Part shown: one piece after another, positions 1-12,295 of the stretch
Numbering within the stretch: position 1 is the stretch's first letter
How the letters are laid out: every line of letters begins with the position of its first letter
Source of the DNA: Tolypeutes matacus
Lineage: Eukaryota; Chordata; Mammalia; Cingulata; Chlamyphoridae
NCBI GenBank assembly: GCA_026826555.1
Contig: JAKSZT010053928.1
Span: forward strand, 39,998,934-40,062,933
Length of the DNA stretch: 64,000 nt
Direction of reading: 5' to 3'
Program-made: the position numbers and the translations under genes
Notes under the pieces: model-generated
What the model was told of the DNA's origin: nothing
Database searches by the model: none
Seen by the model: the letters and a program-made list of their open reading frames with translations, nothing else

Positions 1-484
1 GGCATCCCACCTGGGTGAAGAGATGACAACATGGTCTGCTCACCTTTGGTACTATATGAGGCTCCTGCAACTTGGACAGACTTATGAATCAATAAAGATC
101 CTGAAAAATTATTATTTCAGTTTCTACCATCTTAGCTGAATGAGGATATAAAAATAGAATTAAATGAGTAATAGAAAAATAAAGTTACAGTTTTTAGTAT
201 ACCTGAATTTTGTGGCCTGAGATTTGTACCAACACATATAGTCAGAGATCTTTGCTGTCCTCTTTTCTATTACCACTACCTCTGCCACTGCAGACAGATT
301 TCTTAAGGGCTGATGTTCTATTAATTCTTTGAGCTTTCTTTCTTCTTCCTTCACTTTTACAAACTAGCTTTTTCTAAATGATGTTCCATTACAAACAGTG
401 ATGTAGTTTTTTCCTTAATACCACAGTCCTTGTCCTCTCTTTTCCAAATACATATACATGCTCAGAAAAAGAACTGGGAAAGGG
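1..484. other. Unassigned non-coding DNA
   Basis: AT-rich single-copy-looking sequence. I see no coding signal, tRNA-like box or recognisable repeat. Confidence 0.5.
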
Positions 485-645
485 AGGTGTGCCGTGAGTT
501 TCTCTATGTGTGCATGAGTGGGTCTCTGTATGTGCATGTAGGTCGTGTGTGTCTCTGTGTGGGTGCGTGCAGGGCGTGTCTCCACCTACATGTGCACGTT
601 TGTCTATGTGTGTGTGTGTGTGCGTGTGTGTGTGTGTGTGTGAAT
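485..645. repeat. GT-rich tract with (TG)n microsatellite
   Basis: The segment is strongly enriched in TG steps and ends in a nearly pure (TG)n core at 607-642 with a single TGCG interruption. Open frames crossing it on either strand translate to Cys/Val or His/Thr runs and are artefacts of the repeat. Such alternating purine-pyrimidine tracts can adopt Z-DNA, but nothing here shows a function. Confidence 0.9.
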
Positions 646-2892
646 GCACGAGTGGATTGCCAGACATGGCCTCACACCTCCCCTTGACCGTCTTCTCGTG
701 CCACCTGTGGGGCCTGCTATGCCGTGCAGCCCCATCTCCCAGACTTCTACTCCCTTCACGGTTATTTCTTCCTTGGGAGTCATGTTCTCTCCCTTTGGTT
801 CCATCCCTTGAGGGACACCTTGTCCATTAGTCCAATTTACTTATCTCTGACTAATAAATGTTAAACAATTTCTCTCCCACATGCACCTTTTGATATACAC
901 CATGGACAAGGCTCGGCACCTGTTTCAGACAGACTGATGGGTTAGTTCAGTTTCGTTAATAAACGTGCAGACACTCTAAAGCAGTTAGGTAATCAGTCTG
1001 CCTACGGAACAAAGGACATTTTGTGGGTTAAGTGTCCTAACTCCAAAAACCAGCCTGTCTGGCTCTCATAACCAAACCCCAAAGCTTATGTTTCATGAAA
1101 TATTTAATTCCTTCATTCAAATGGCTTCTGCCTTTTAGACCCACAAACAAGAAGCAGATGAGGGAATAACTTGAGGTTTTCCCCTTGTAGATATTTTCAT
1201 GGTGAAGAGAGAAAAGACAACTTTTTCTCAAAAGATTACTACAAACACAAAATGTATACTAGTAGCTATTTTCCAATAAAGGCAAAAAAGGTCGTTTTGT
1301 CAAGACTAAGGTCCAAGTCTAGAAACAAAATGCCCTTCAATACCCGTGACTTCTCCTAGTGGAGTTTTGAGCAGTGATCTGACCTTACTTGTGTGATTAT
1401 TCAGGATTACTTCTTACCAGCAGGACAAAAGTTTCTCATTCATTAATCCAGTGAAAGCTCCCCAATGAAACATAGTCTTTCTGAACATACAGTTTAAATG
1501 GATTGTAATCCATTAACTTTCATTATTATGTTCTTTATTCTCTTGTGTTCAAGCCCTTCAAGATATGAATTTATTACCATAACCATGATTTAGTTAAGAA
1601 GGGTTTACAATGTTGTGAAGAATTTGAGTCTTTATCACTACAGAAGGGGCTAGGTATTAATACACTAGCTGGTTGCTAAACATAGGCACACACATAGATT
1701 AAATTAATGCATAGTCATACAGAGTTCAAGATTACATTTCCCTCAAAATAATACTCTAAAAGCTTATTTTGGAAGAAATCCATTTTCTAAAGATCAACTT
1801 AAAATGAAGCTAAGGATATTTATATTTCCCTATTTCTGCCAAGTCTCTGTGGAGTTAGTCTGTAAGAAATATTTTCAAACCCAAATTACTTTCATTCTTA
1901 ATGCATGACAGCCTAGTATTCAAAAAGTAGTTGTTTTTCTCTATCACTGACCAAGTCACTTCAATAAACGAAAAGATTACCTAACCTCTGATTTTTCAAA
2001 AAAAATTTATTCTCCCAAAAGGTTTAATTGTCACATTTAAAGTACAAAATCAAATACACAGATGCAGATATATGAAGCATATATACATATTATTAACGTA
2101 CATTAGTCACAGATATATGGAACATATGTATGTATCTATAACTTACATTAGACCTACACAAACCCACCTGTACATTCTAATTTATCCACCAACACTACTT
2201 CTTAAGAGCAACATATCTCTAAAAGAAATATTTGAATCAGTAACACTGCCAAATATAAATTATTTTTACTTTATGACTTGAAACGGTAGAAAGTAGATAT
2301 TTCATAGGAATAAGAGGGGAGTTACCAAGCACAAATCCAATTTATATGAACTTCTTAAAACATAATCTATAGGAACAATTAATAGATGAACCTACTAATG
2401 AAAATCTTTGAAAATATTATAAACTTTATAAATGAAATGAGTTAAGGGAGGTCATTTTATAAGGTTAATTAATTGCATTCTGTCAGTTTTGTTTTGATTT
2501 AGGCTTTTAATGCAAAGAAAAAACTTCAATTTGTCTATTAGCATAGTACTGCCAAGTCATATTTTCTGCAGAGTTCTAATGATGACTTTTTAGAGGGTCA
2601 CCTATAGTTGTTAAAAATGCAACTGATCACGAAAGGAGGTATCTGCTTTTTAACAGTGTGCAGGTTATTTCTGCCAAAATGCAAAAGCAGAATTCTTTAG
2701 GAGAAAGGCAGAGACTCAAGACTTGCCAGATACAGAACGTATGATGTCACTGAACACATGGATGTTCCACTAATCATGGGACTAAGGTATAACCGCTTCT
2801 TTTTCCTAGGATTTCATCTACCTCACATGCAGACTATAGACCATAAGATACTAAGTCTCAAACGCTTAAACATCCTGGATACAGAATTCACA
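646..2892. other. Unassigned non-coding DNA
   Basis: AT-rich intergenic or intronic sequence. Short frames are interrupted and low in complexity. No repeat family was recognised with confidence. Confidence 0.5.
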
Positions 2893-3213
2893 TCAGTTCC
2901 TGTCATCATTATCTTGGGGATCCTTTGCCACAAACTGTTGGGCTCCTGAGAGGGGATTTTGAGGCTGAAATCTACGATCAGATTTCTGATGAACTGAAGA
3001 AAGCTTTTTCTTTCCCTTGGGTTTCCCAGGTTTGTCTGCAAAACCCCCTGTCCAGGGTAAAGAACCAGCACCCTCTTGTGTTGAAATCATGATCTGACAA
3101 TGCGTGAGAATGGCCAGGAGGAAATCGTTGTGGGAATGGACATTATCCTGTATGAGAAGTCTATGAACTTCAAGGTCAAACTCTTCTTTGCTGATCTTCT
3201 GCTTAAATCACCA
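2893..3213 (-). pseudogene. TADA1: Processed pseudogene fragment of TADA1 (SAGA complex adaptor)
   Basis: Read on the minus strand from about 3213 to 2893, the sequence encodes about 100 residues that match the N-terminal third of transcriptional adaptor 1, including [37 protein letters not shown] and [24 protein letters not shown]1 is a subunit of the SAGA histone acetyltransferase coactivator complex. The match runs without any intron through what I believe are several exons of the parent gene, so a retrotransposed mRNA is the simplest origin. There is an in-frame TGA at 3208-3210, directly after the tryptophan that precedes FKQK, and the frame ends at a stop at 2893-2895 just after the acidic stretch, well before the C-terminal region. 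No start codon, promoter or 3' poly-A tract was found. The fragment is broken at both ends and cannot make the full protein. Confidence 0.88.
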
Positions 3214-6200
3214 TGGTATGAGCCATGACACCACTTAACTGGTCACTTCTGTGCTTCAGTAGCCTTCCAACCCTTCTGCAGCCATTATTCTCACATTTAA
3301 GACCCGATTTTGGGGTGATTAGAAGACTTCCCAGTTATTTTTAAATGGGATATCAAACCACTAACAAATTCCCTAGGACTAAAAGGAATATTAATAAGAA
3401 AATCAGTTATTCTTTTGGCTCTGTATCATTTTAGAAGTGATTAGATAATACGAGGACAAGGCAACCTGTTAAGTAAAGATATAATATGTGATAAATTAAC
3501 ATTTGCAGCTTTTAACAGCCAAAAAAGACAGCCAATAAGTTAAATTTTAAAGTAGTTTGTCTGTTACAACAAAATTGTTAGCTAAACTATTTAATCCTAT
3601 AATGATGCTCAATTCAGTGTAAAATTGAATTTGAATTTCTGTACAGCTTTTTAAAATGTATGTAGATTTTACTTTTCAATGACTGACAGATACTTAATCC
3701 ATTTCTCTTTGAGAATTTGCCTTATCTTTTCTGACATTTACTATGTCACAGTGATCTTCAGAAAGCAGTCAAGTTGATCCTGAATAGGAAACAATTGAGA
3801 TTTGACTCTATCCATTATTAGAAATATATTCAGTACCTATTCCCACAATAAGACTAAATTGGAAGAGAATCCTCCCTCTCCCAACACCCTTGGAATTTCT
3901 ACATTAGGTCAGGCTGTCCCAGTTGGCAAATCACACACTTCTAGTTAGAGAAGATGAAATATTAAAAGCAGGTCTCTATTTTCCCTGGCATCAGCCCCAA
4001 AGGTCAGAGCAGGGTAGAGATATGCCTGGTCAACTTCAGGACAGGGGTCCTCATTTAAGTAGGCTTCAGTATAAACGCAAAATAGGGCAAAAAAACACAA
4101 AAGCAAATTGACTCCAGGGCCACTCTGCTCTGTATTTTTCCTCATCCATGTTGCTCCCCTTACTTTCCAGTTATTTTTTCCTCTCTACTCCATCCGTTCT
4201 TTGAAATCAAACACACAAGAAGGGATCTAATACAACCCATTCACTTTCACATAAACTGAAATCCCTCTTCCAAAAGATTTACATTTCAATTTTCCTCTCT
4301 GTTAGAGAAATAAATAATTTCATTTTATTAATGGTATTTCAGGCTCTGGTGTACAGGAACTGCATCAGTGGGATCATATAAAAGTTTACATTGTTTGCCC
4401 TACTGCAGTATAGTTTGGGCTCATTTTATACATTAAGAATTTTTAAAGATAATATAAAGGTAAGAAAAAGTATATATTACATTGAAAATAATGAAACGAG
4501 CTTGGCTTTCTCCTTTATAATTTTGTTAATGCAGGGAATTTAAATAAGTTAACAAAGATCATTTAAAAGCTTTGTTGGTACCAAATTATGTGTGGTAGGG
4601 GAGAGTGGGATGACCTCCCAGATACATACATAGTTACCCAACACACCATGTAACTTAGTAAGTTTTCACCTCTCTACATTTTTGAAGAGGGAAAGGTGCA
4701 AGGCAAGGAGTTATTTTCCTGTATATCAATCCCAAATTGATTTTCAATTTTCCTATGCATCAATTAGTATTATATAATTGAGATATTCGTACATTGTATT
4801 GACTCAAACAATTTAAATGGTTTTATATTAGCCCATTTTTTGGAAGCACCATAGTAAATTATAATCTAAATAAAAAATCTTAATTTGCAACTCACACGTT
4901 CTTCGAAAAAAGAAATGAAAAAAAAGAAGAATTTCCTTTTCTAATACCATTTAAAATCTCTGTTGGAGAAATTCAGAGATGGTAATGCCAACTCTAGGCA
5001 AAGAAAAACATTAAAAACCTAACTTTGTAAAAAACATTATTTTATATTTTATCCTACAATTGATAAAAAACCTGGTATTGGACAAATTCCACAAACATAA
5101 TATCTGGACATAAGAGATGTACTGATCAGCCTTGTTGTATTTTTTTTAAGTAAGAGAATGATGCAGAAACAATCAACACCATGAAAATCCATTATTGAGC
5201 ATGACATAGTTGAATCTCAAAGTTAGATTCCCGTCAAGACTCAACATGAGGTAAAATACTTCAGTGGCTTCGCAATCTATACGTCTCCCAAGGAAACCTG
5301 GATAAAGCTTGGTTTATACATAGTTTGTACTTATCTAAGGTAAGGACTTAAGAAAAGACATGTCATCACCACTATTGCTTATGTCTACATCACCCAAGTG
5401 AGATCCAATACAATGTGGTCTTTACCAGTAAGGTAAAACAATTTTGTTTCTATCGTAAATATCGACCTCACTGTATTCAGCACCAAGGCTGATTTGTAAT
5501 GTCTTCAGAAAGAGGCACCGTGTTGTTGCACATCACAGGGCCAGCTGCTGGTCTAGATATCACAGTCATTGTCTTTTTTGTTAACTAGTCCTGCTAATGA
5601 GAAAACAAGGAAAAAGCAGATAGAAGCAAAATATAAATATGCACCATTATTTCTTCTTATCCTTTGTTTTACTTTATGGATTTTCTTCAGAGGAAAACAG
5701 ATGGGAAGCTTTGAAGCAAGCCACAAAATGGTAGAGTTTATAATAAGATCTATGTGGCATGGTTAAGGGAGCTGTATGTGATCAGTCTGGGGGACATAGG
5801 AAGACAAAGTGGAAACATCAAAGCTGCCAACACAGATATAAAAGGATATTAGAGCAACGTGTTGTTGCCATTGACCAGAACTAGGAGGAATTAAGTTAAA
5901 TGACAGCAGAAAAAATTCTGGACAAAGGCAGGCATCACTTCTACCCCAACCTCAACCTATCCTAAATTGATGCTGCCAAATTTTCATGTGAAGAAATGAG
6001 AAAAATATAGCCATCATTCACATTCAGTAAGTTCTGAAATAGTTCAAGTCCTACCATGACAACCAAATGAAAATCGATTAGCCAGTCCAAGAACTTGTTC
6101 TAAATGCCTGGAATCCATCTCAACTACTCAGCCAAAGTCAGGTGTGAAGGTGGAGGGATTGAAGTGTCAGGACTTTTCTCAAGTCTGTTTTCATGCTGCC

Positions 6201-6461
6201 TGGTCTAGGGTTATCAGAGAGAAGTCTTTGCTCAGAGGCCTGTGGGGAAGAAAAGGGCCCTGGCCTGGCAGGTGAGTTCTGGTTCTGGTGTGCTGTTAAA
6301 TAGAGGGCCACATAAAGAAGATGCTGGAGAGTCACCAAGGTTCCTTCCATAGCTATTGTCCAGAGAGGAAGGGAGTTGGTTAGAGAAGAGGCTCTGCTCC
6401 CTGTTTTATTCTATTGTCTTCTTATTAGAACACCTGTGGGCTGCTGTGTAAATACAAAAGC
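3214..6461. other. Unassigned AT-rich non-coding DNA
   Basis: About 3.2 kb without a supported gene. Open frames are short and AT-biased. Old repeats too diverged to name may be present. Confidence 0.5.
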
Positions 6462-6600
6462 CATATTTTATAGCACTTTGAATTTTATAAGTCCTCCCCA
6501 TGTCATGTCTTATTTAGTACATTCTCACAACTTTTTGAGGAAGACATCATCATACCCACTTTACAGATGAGCAAACTAAGACTCAGAATTTCATAATAGG
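6462..6600 (-). repeat. MIR SINE fragment
   Basis: The stretch 'ccactttacagatgagcaaa' followed by 'actaagactcag' is the reverse complement of the MIR core ending in the 'ctgtaaaatggg' type motif. It is heavily diverged and abuts the LTR at 6605. Confidence 0.7.
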
Positions 6601-6604
6601 ACAT

Positions 6605-7008
6605 TGTCTTAGTTTGCCAGAGATGCTGTAACAAATTATCACAGACTAGTTGGTTTAAAAACAGGAATTGATTGACTTACAATTTTGTAGTCTAGAAGTC
6701 CAAAACCAGGGTGTCGACAGGACCATGCTTTCTCTGAACTCTATAGCATTCTGTTGGAGGCTCACTAACAATCCATAACTCAACTTATGCTTCCATCATA
6801 GGGCCATGTCTCTCCCTATATATCTCCTACTGATTGTGTCCAAATTTCCTCTGCTTATAAGGACTCCAGTCATATTGGATTAAGTCCCACCCTGATTCAG
6901 TTTTGCCTAATCAAAGATCTTATTTACAAATGAATTCACATCCACAGGACCAGGGGTTAGATAGCTCTTAAACATGTTTTTGTGGGGGTTATAATTCAAT
7001 CTAAAACA
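6605..7008 (-). mobile_element. Solo LTR, MLT1A-like (MaLR)
   Basis: The element starts with TGTCTTAG and ends with CTAAAACA on the plus strand, so it carries the TG...CA ends of an LTR in minus orientation. It is flanked by a perfect 5-bp target duplication, gacat at 6600-6604 and 7009-7013, the size expected for ERVL/MaLR integration. Internal landmarks on the minus strand include 'ccttataagcagaggaaatt' and 'ttggacttctagac', typical of MLT1A. No internal retroviral region is attached, so it is a solo LTR left by recombination. An LTR carries promoter and polyadenylation signals, but no evidence of use is visible. Confidence 0.88.
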
Positions 7009-7013
7009 GACAT

Positions 7014-8880
7014 TAACAGTAGAAGCAAATCCAAATAGGATCTCACAACAGAAGTCTTGAGTAGGTGTGTTCACCCTGGGGCAAGTGAAGGAAAAATCCA
7101 CCATGAAGGTGAAATAATGGGCTTATGTTATTTAATTGATGAAATTTCATATTCACACAACCCAATCATGTCATTAACCAAGATATTAGCAGGGTCAACT
7201 TGTCCCTTGAGATCTTAGTAAGATTGTTTCAAACCCCATCCTATTCATACAGAAAGTTCAGTGCCTTCTCCAAAATTTCTGCTAATGCTTGCATTTCCAC
7301 TTTTTATTTCCTGCTCCTTGATGGATTCACAATATTTTATTATCTATCCTATCATTGATCATTCATTGAATTCCTCATAGACCAAAGTTTCACTTATTGG
7401 TTTTACCCCCAACCCCTCCCCAAGCTGCTATTCTTAGGAGATATAGAGTATGCAATAGGTTTTTATACAGAAGTTATTCAGAGACAAATGGAGAAAAGCA
7501 CTTCATTGCAAGATTATTTAAAATAGAATATCAGACTTCATTGTTATATGAATAAAATCCCTTGGTAATTTTTACCAATTTATGCAGAATAGATGGGCAA
7601 TCCTTTTCCTCCCTTGTCTCCTGAAAACTTATGTACTTAAAGGCTCACCATTTTTGCCCTAGTGAGAGTCTGTTCCTAAATAAAGATATTTATTCCTTAA
7701 GATAAATACACATGTCAAGCAGGGAAATAATTTCAATTAATTTTATTTCACAGATGAAGAACTTCACAATAGGGGTAACTAATTAACATGCTGAGGTGTT
7801 ATCACTTGCAAAGTACTAGAATCAAGATGAAAAACCAAATCTGTCCAAACTTTTATGTGGCCAAGGGCAACATATTTCATGTTAAGAAAAATTTATCTGA
7901 AACAGACCCAACTTGTATTCAAGAAAAATGTAATAGAACCTCTATTATATTCCTTCTCTATGAAATATTGTAGGCATGTGGAAAACCTTCCAGTCCTTCC
8001 CCAACTATTCTGATCCTGGCCCAATGATTCATTAATTCCACAAGGCTAACATGAAGCTTTGCCTTTAGTACATATACCTTTGGTTTTCCTTGTGCTTGTT
8101 CTGAATACTTTTTGTAGATATCTTGGACTAATTCAGGCCTCACTGCAACCATGCAGATTTGCAAGAAGGGTAGTATATTGTCTGGGCCCCCTTAAAAAAT
8201 CTTGACTTACATGACTGGATAATAACACCTGAGCATCAAGATCATCAATTCTTCAAGAGCTTTCCAGCTTTTCAGGAGATTCTTCCCACTATTTATTTAG
8301 AGATGGTAAGCCATCTGTGTATGCAGATTGAAGTAAAGGACTTTGAAACCTATCCACCAATGTCCCAGAATTCTGACAGCATACTCTATTGCATCCTGTC
8401 CTTGTCTATGATCAAGAGTTCTTTTAAATTTTGGAACTATGTTTTCCCATTCTTGAGAGATATCCATACAATACAAAGGAAAAAGAAGACATCAGGTCAA
8501 ATCTACATTGGCATTCACCAGCATGCCCTCAGTTCTCTTATTGCCCCTTTAACTCTAACCTTTTGGTTCAGTGGAAAATGATTCTTGAGGAATCGTCATC
8601 TCATTTTTTTTTCCTCATGACTTAATCAACAATTTCAATTAGGTTACACAATAAGAATGATCACATGACAAACATACTCATAAAAAGCAAGGGCAGAGGC
8701 AGGGCTCTGTGGAGAAGGGCTTATTATGAGAAATGAGGGTGAATTAAGCAGACTTTAAATTATATCTCTTTTCTAATTTTTCTTTAAATTATAATGAAAA
8801 TTATTCATTAGCTTTCCAGTGGGAAAAATGCTTATTTTAAGACATTGACTAGGTACCTTCTACATCATTACACCGTGGAT
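7014..8880. other. Unassigned DNA with an unidentified minus-strand protein-like frame
   Basis: Mostly AT-rich sequence with no named repeat. A minus-strand frame at 7958-8164 (68 codons) contains VRPELVQDIYKKYSEQAQGK, which looks more protein-like than its neighbours. Upstream on the same strand the frame is interrupted by stops. It may be a decayed retropseudogene, but I cannot name a parent, so no function is assigned. Confidence 0.4.
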
Positions 8881-9087
8881 AGAATCTTGAAATATGCTGT
8901 GCACAGTTACTAAAATCTTCCTTGGAATATTTTAATAGCATCTCTCAGTCTTTCAGAAAGATGACATTCTGTAGAATGATTATGAACTGGAAAAACAATT
9001 CTGATAAACAGCTCTAATAACAAAGTATCTGAATCTAATTTCCTTACCCAGCACTCACCTCTACTTAGTTAAGGTCAAATAGAACTT
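8881..9087 (+). repeat. Local duplicated segment, copy A
   Basis: About 207 bp that align colinearly with 9662-9872, with shared anchors such as 'agaatcttga', 'tattttaata' and 'gcactcac'. By eye about three quarters of positions match. It may be a diverged local duplication or two copies of an unnamed repeat. Confidence 0.75.
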
Positions 9088-9435
9088 TATAAATGATATG
9101 AAAGAATAAAATTGTTTCCCTTGTGAAGCTCTTCTCCTTTAACAGAAATTACAGCTTTTACCACTTCTTCTTCTCTGTGACATCTGTTGCTAACTAGACA
9201 ATAAGGACCTAAATAAGCTACAGCTATCCAAGAAGAACTTGTGGTCACATTAAGGAGTTATCCAGAATTATCTTATTCCAGACCCCATGGAAGGACCCCT
9301 ATGTGGAAGAAGTTCTACAGTATATATATATATACCTCTTCCTTATTTTTGAAAATACAAGATCATTTAAAGGATCTTATAAGAAAAAAAGGTGACCAGT
9401 TCCTTGTCAAATAATGATACATAACTCATGTTCTG

Positions 9436-9618
9436 GGAAGCGGCTGTGGCTCAATAAGTAGGGCTCCCGTTTACCATATGGGAGGCCTTGGGTTCGGTTC
9501 CCGGGGCCTCCTGGTGAAGGCAAGCCCGCCCGCACGGCGTGGTTAGCTGACCCAGCGAGCACAAGCAGCAAGGGGGGGGCGTAAATGAATAAATAAATAA
9601 AATCTTAAAAAAAAAAAA
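9436..9618 (+). mobile_element. DAS-SINE (tRNA-derived, armadillo type), copy 1
   Basis: Full-length tRNA-derived SINE flanked by a perfect 14-bp target duplication, taactcatgttctg, at 9422-9435 and 9619-9632. The RNA polymerase III box A is at 9447-9458 (tggctcaataag) and box B at 9491-9501 (ggttcggttcc). A G tract and an AATAAA-rich tail follow, then TCTT and poly-A. The body is nearly identical to the copies at 22714, 40500 and 46455, so the insertion is young. It is mobilised in trans by L1 machinery. It separates the two halves of a local duplication. Confidence 0.95.
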
Positions 9619-9661
9619 TAACTCATGTTCTGCTTTTAAGAATTTTGAGTTTAAAATTCTC

Positions 9662-9872
9662 AGAATCTTGACATATGCTATGTATAGTCATCAAAATTTC
9701 TCTTTGAATATTTTAATAACATCTCTAGGGTCTTCTTAGATGACAATCTTCCGTAGCATGGTTAGAAACTCAATATCCATTTGAAAAGACACTCTGATTT
9801 TAAGGTATCTTTGAGTCTATTTTACTTACTGCAGCACTCACTTCTCTTGAATTAAGGCCAGTTAGAACATAT
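9662..9872 (+). repeat. Local duplicated segment, copy B
   Basis: This is the second copy of the sequence at 8881-9087, in the same orientation, with several small indels. The spacing between starts is about 780 bp, of which about 200 bp is the later SINE with its duplication. Confidence 0.75.
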
Positions 9873-11559
9873 AGTGTATGTTCATGTTGGCTGCTGAGCT
9901 AATGTTACAGGACTTGGAACAGCTTTATGATGATGGATAAAAGGGGATGTAAGATAATTCTTTCTCTCCAGTAAATACTATCTCCCTTACAGAGATATGA
10001 ATACAAGCTGAAAGGACTTGTACCCCAAAATTTTACCTAGTAAAACTAGGACACCAAGAAGCCCCCAGGTTAATTTTTAAACCCTCATTTGCTATCTACC
10101 ACCAGCCTCCCCACCCCACCCCACTCCGACTCATCTCCTTGTTCCTTTTTAAATTTTCTGGAATTGTAAAGGAGTCTGGCTAGTTTTACAGCCACATTTA
10201 TCTCATTAAGCTCTCATTAGCAAACTAAAAATTTTTAGGAAGTTAATTAGCAGACTTTCACCCATGCCAAGTCTAACCACAAAGTAAAATTTCCCAATAT
10301 CAAAACAAAAGCATTAGGAATTCTAGTACAGGTTACCAATGGTGATCAAAGATAACCTGAAGCCATCCAGGGGTTAAATAACACTTAACCGAAGATATGG
10401 ACTCCTTCACTTTCCCTAACACAAATGCTAGAAATAGAGATCCTGCCAAGTAACCTGTTGGAAATTATCAATTATGAAAATTTACTGCTGAGCTGTCAGT
10501 CCTGAAGAAGAGAGATTAATGACTCTTTGGTGAACTTTCTATGATCTTCTCTTTCTAAGATGGGGGAAAAGCCTTATGCTATCTACATCAACTGTAATCA
10601 CACTCCAATAACCTCAGTCTAGTGGCACAAAAAAATTGGTTCCCAGAATTCATCTAGCTGTGTACTGCTTGCAATTTATTAAGGATATATACTAATGATG
10701 TTACCCAACAAAATTATCTTGAAAAACATCCAAATATGACTACAGCCTCACAAGCAATAATTATTCAAGATGCCACTTCAGTCACATCATAGGTCTCATC
10801 AAATTCTATAATGGAGTAGTGAATACATTAACACCTCCAATAACACACTTCTTGGCGCACCTAGAGTGTGAAAATATGTATATGCCATACTGCAATCAAT
10901 AGAAGAGGATGCTTGTGGCCAAAGGCCCTACCCATGGAGTTTGCCATACTGAGGGCTGAGGGGTTATCGTAGGCACTCCTAGCTGGAAAGCTCTGCAGTA
11001 CTGCACTGAGCTGAGCTGATATATTTAGTCCTGGTGGAGAAATGAATTTACACATAGAAGCTATATTTTATGAACTCCATCTTACAGCGTTTTAAAAAAT
11101 ACACGTAACCAAGCACTTTATAAGTAAAATATTCACTTTCCTGTCCTCGTAGTAAGAACACACTGAATATAAACATTTTTTCCCAGATGAAACTCTAACG
11201 ATTTTGCTCTTCTTGCTGGCAGAAATATTGTCTTTTTTCTGTAAACATTCAAGGTTTCAAAAATAGTAATCAATATTGGTAAAATAAATAGAAAACAATT
11301 ACTTAATACACTAATAAAGTAATATCCCCTGCATCCATGTGTAATTTGAAATATAATACTCTCTCTCTCTCTTCCCACATAAGTGTCTCTTCTTTAACTT
11401 CTTCCTGCTTTAACTAGGTTTGATTATTATTGCCCCAACACTACTTCTCCTCGATTCCTTTGAGCTCAATCTGCTATCTCCCTTCTTTGCATTACTTTTT
11501 CTTGTTCATTTTAAATGGTCCTAAATTTTCAGTTCTTCTATTTCTGGTAATTTCTTGTG
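9873..11559. other. Unassigned non-coding DNA
   Basis: No supported gene or named repeat. A short CT run lies near 11360-11373. Confidence 0.5.
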
Positions 11560-11648
11560 AAATAAATAGATAATAAATGGATAGATATAGATGATAGATG
11601 ATAAATAGATAGATCAATTGATTGATCAATAGATAGACAAATGGATAG
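11560..11648. repeat. Imperfect (GATA)n-like tract
   Basis: Degenerate ATAG/GATA units interspersed with TTGA. It is an old, decayed tetranucleotide microsatellite. Confidence 0.8.
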
Positions 11649-11859
11649 ACATCCCACAGGCCCTGGGACCATCCTTTGTATCTGGTTCATTAAAAAATCT
11701 GATTAAAAAAAAGCCCTACTCCTTAATAATCACCTCTCAATCTCTCTATGCTTCCCCTGCCATACATAGCTGCTATTCTGTTTCCATATTTCTAATTTAT
11801 TTGTATTTATATTTTGTATAGATGGAGTCTATAGATGTTTGTCTGGTTTTTGTTTATTA

Positions 11860-12030
11860 TTATTATTAGTGGAATAATGAAAATTCTCTAATAATGATTG
11901 AAGTGATGAATACACAACTATATGATTATACCAAATACCATTGATTGTACACTTTGGATGAATTGTACACTTTGGATGGATTGTATGCTGTATTAATACG
12001 TATCAATGAAGCTGATTTTTTTTAAAATGC
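11860..12030 (+). mobile_element. L1 3'-end fragment
   Basis: Shows the mammalian L1 3' UTR pattern 'gattataccaaataccattg' followed by 'ttgtacactttggatggatt' and an A/T-rich end. The motif 'ttgtacactttggatg' is present twice in tandem (from about 11945), a small local duplication inside the fragment. Confidence 0.7.
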
Positions 12031-12084
12031 CTGATAACCTAAAATCCTAAGTAGGCTTATGGGTACACCAATAAATAAAACCTT

Positions 12085-12295
12085 TGCTAGCATTTTTAAA
12101 GTGTTTACTATATGCCAGTACCCAACTGGTGATTTTCATTAATTAATTCATATATTCCTCCCAATAAACTTATGGAGTAGGTACTATTATTATCCCATTC
12201 TGTAGATTTAGCAAGTGGTTCACAGAGAGGCTATATAACTTATTCAAGTTTACACAGCTAATAAGTGTCAGAGTCAGAATTTTAACAAATGAAAG
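12085..12295 (-). repeat. MIR SINE
   Basis: Reverse-oriented MIR: 'tatgccagtaccc', 'actattattatccc', then 'cacagctaataagtgtcaga', matching the order expected for the reverse complement of MIR. Confidence 0.8.

Noticed and set aside
389..830. Overlapping open frames on both strands over the GT-rich tract
   Set aside because: They encode His/Thr or Cys/Val runs from the microsatellite and have no domain.
9436..9618. Possible tRNA gene (boxes A and B)
   Set aside because: The promoter boxes belong to a SINE with a poly-A tail and target duplication; no intact cloverleaf is present.
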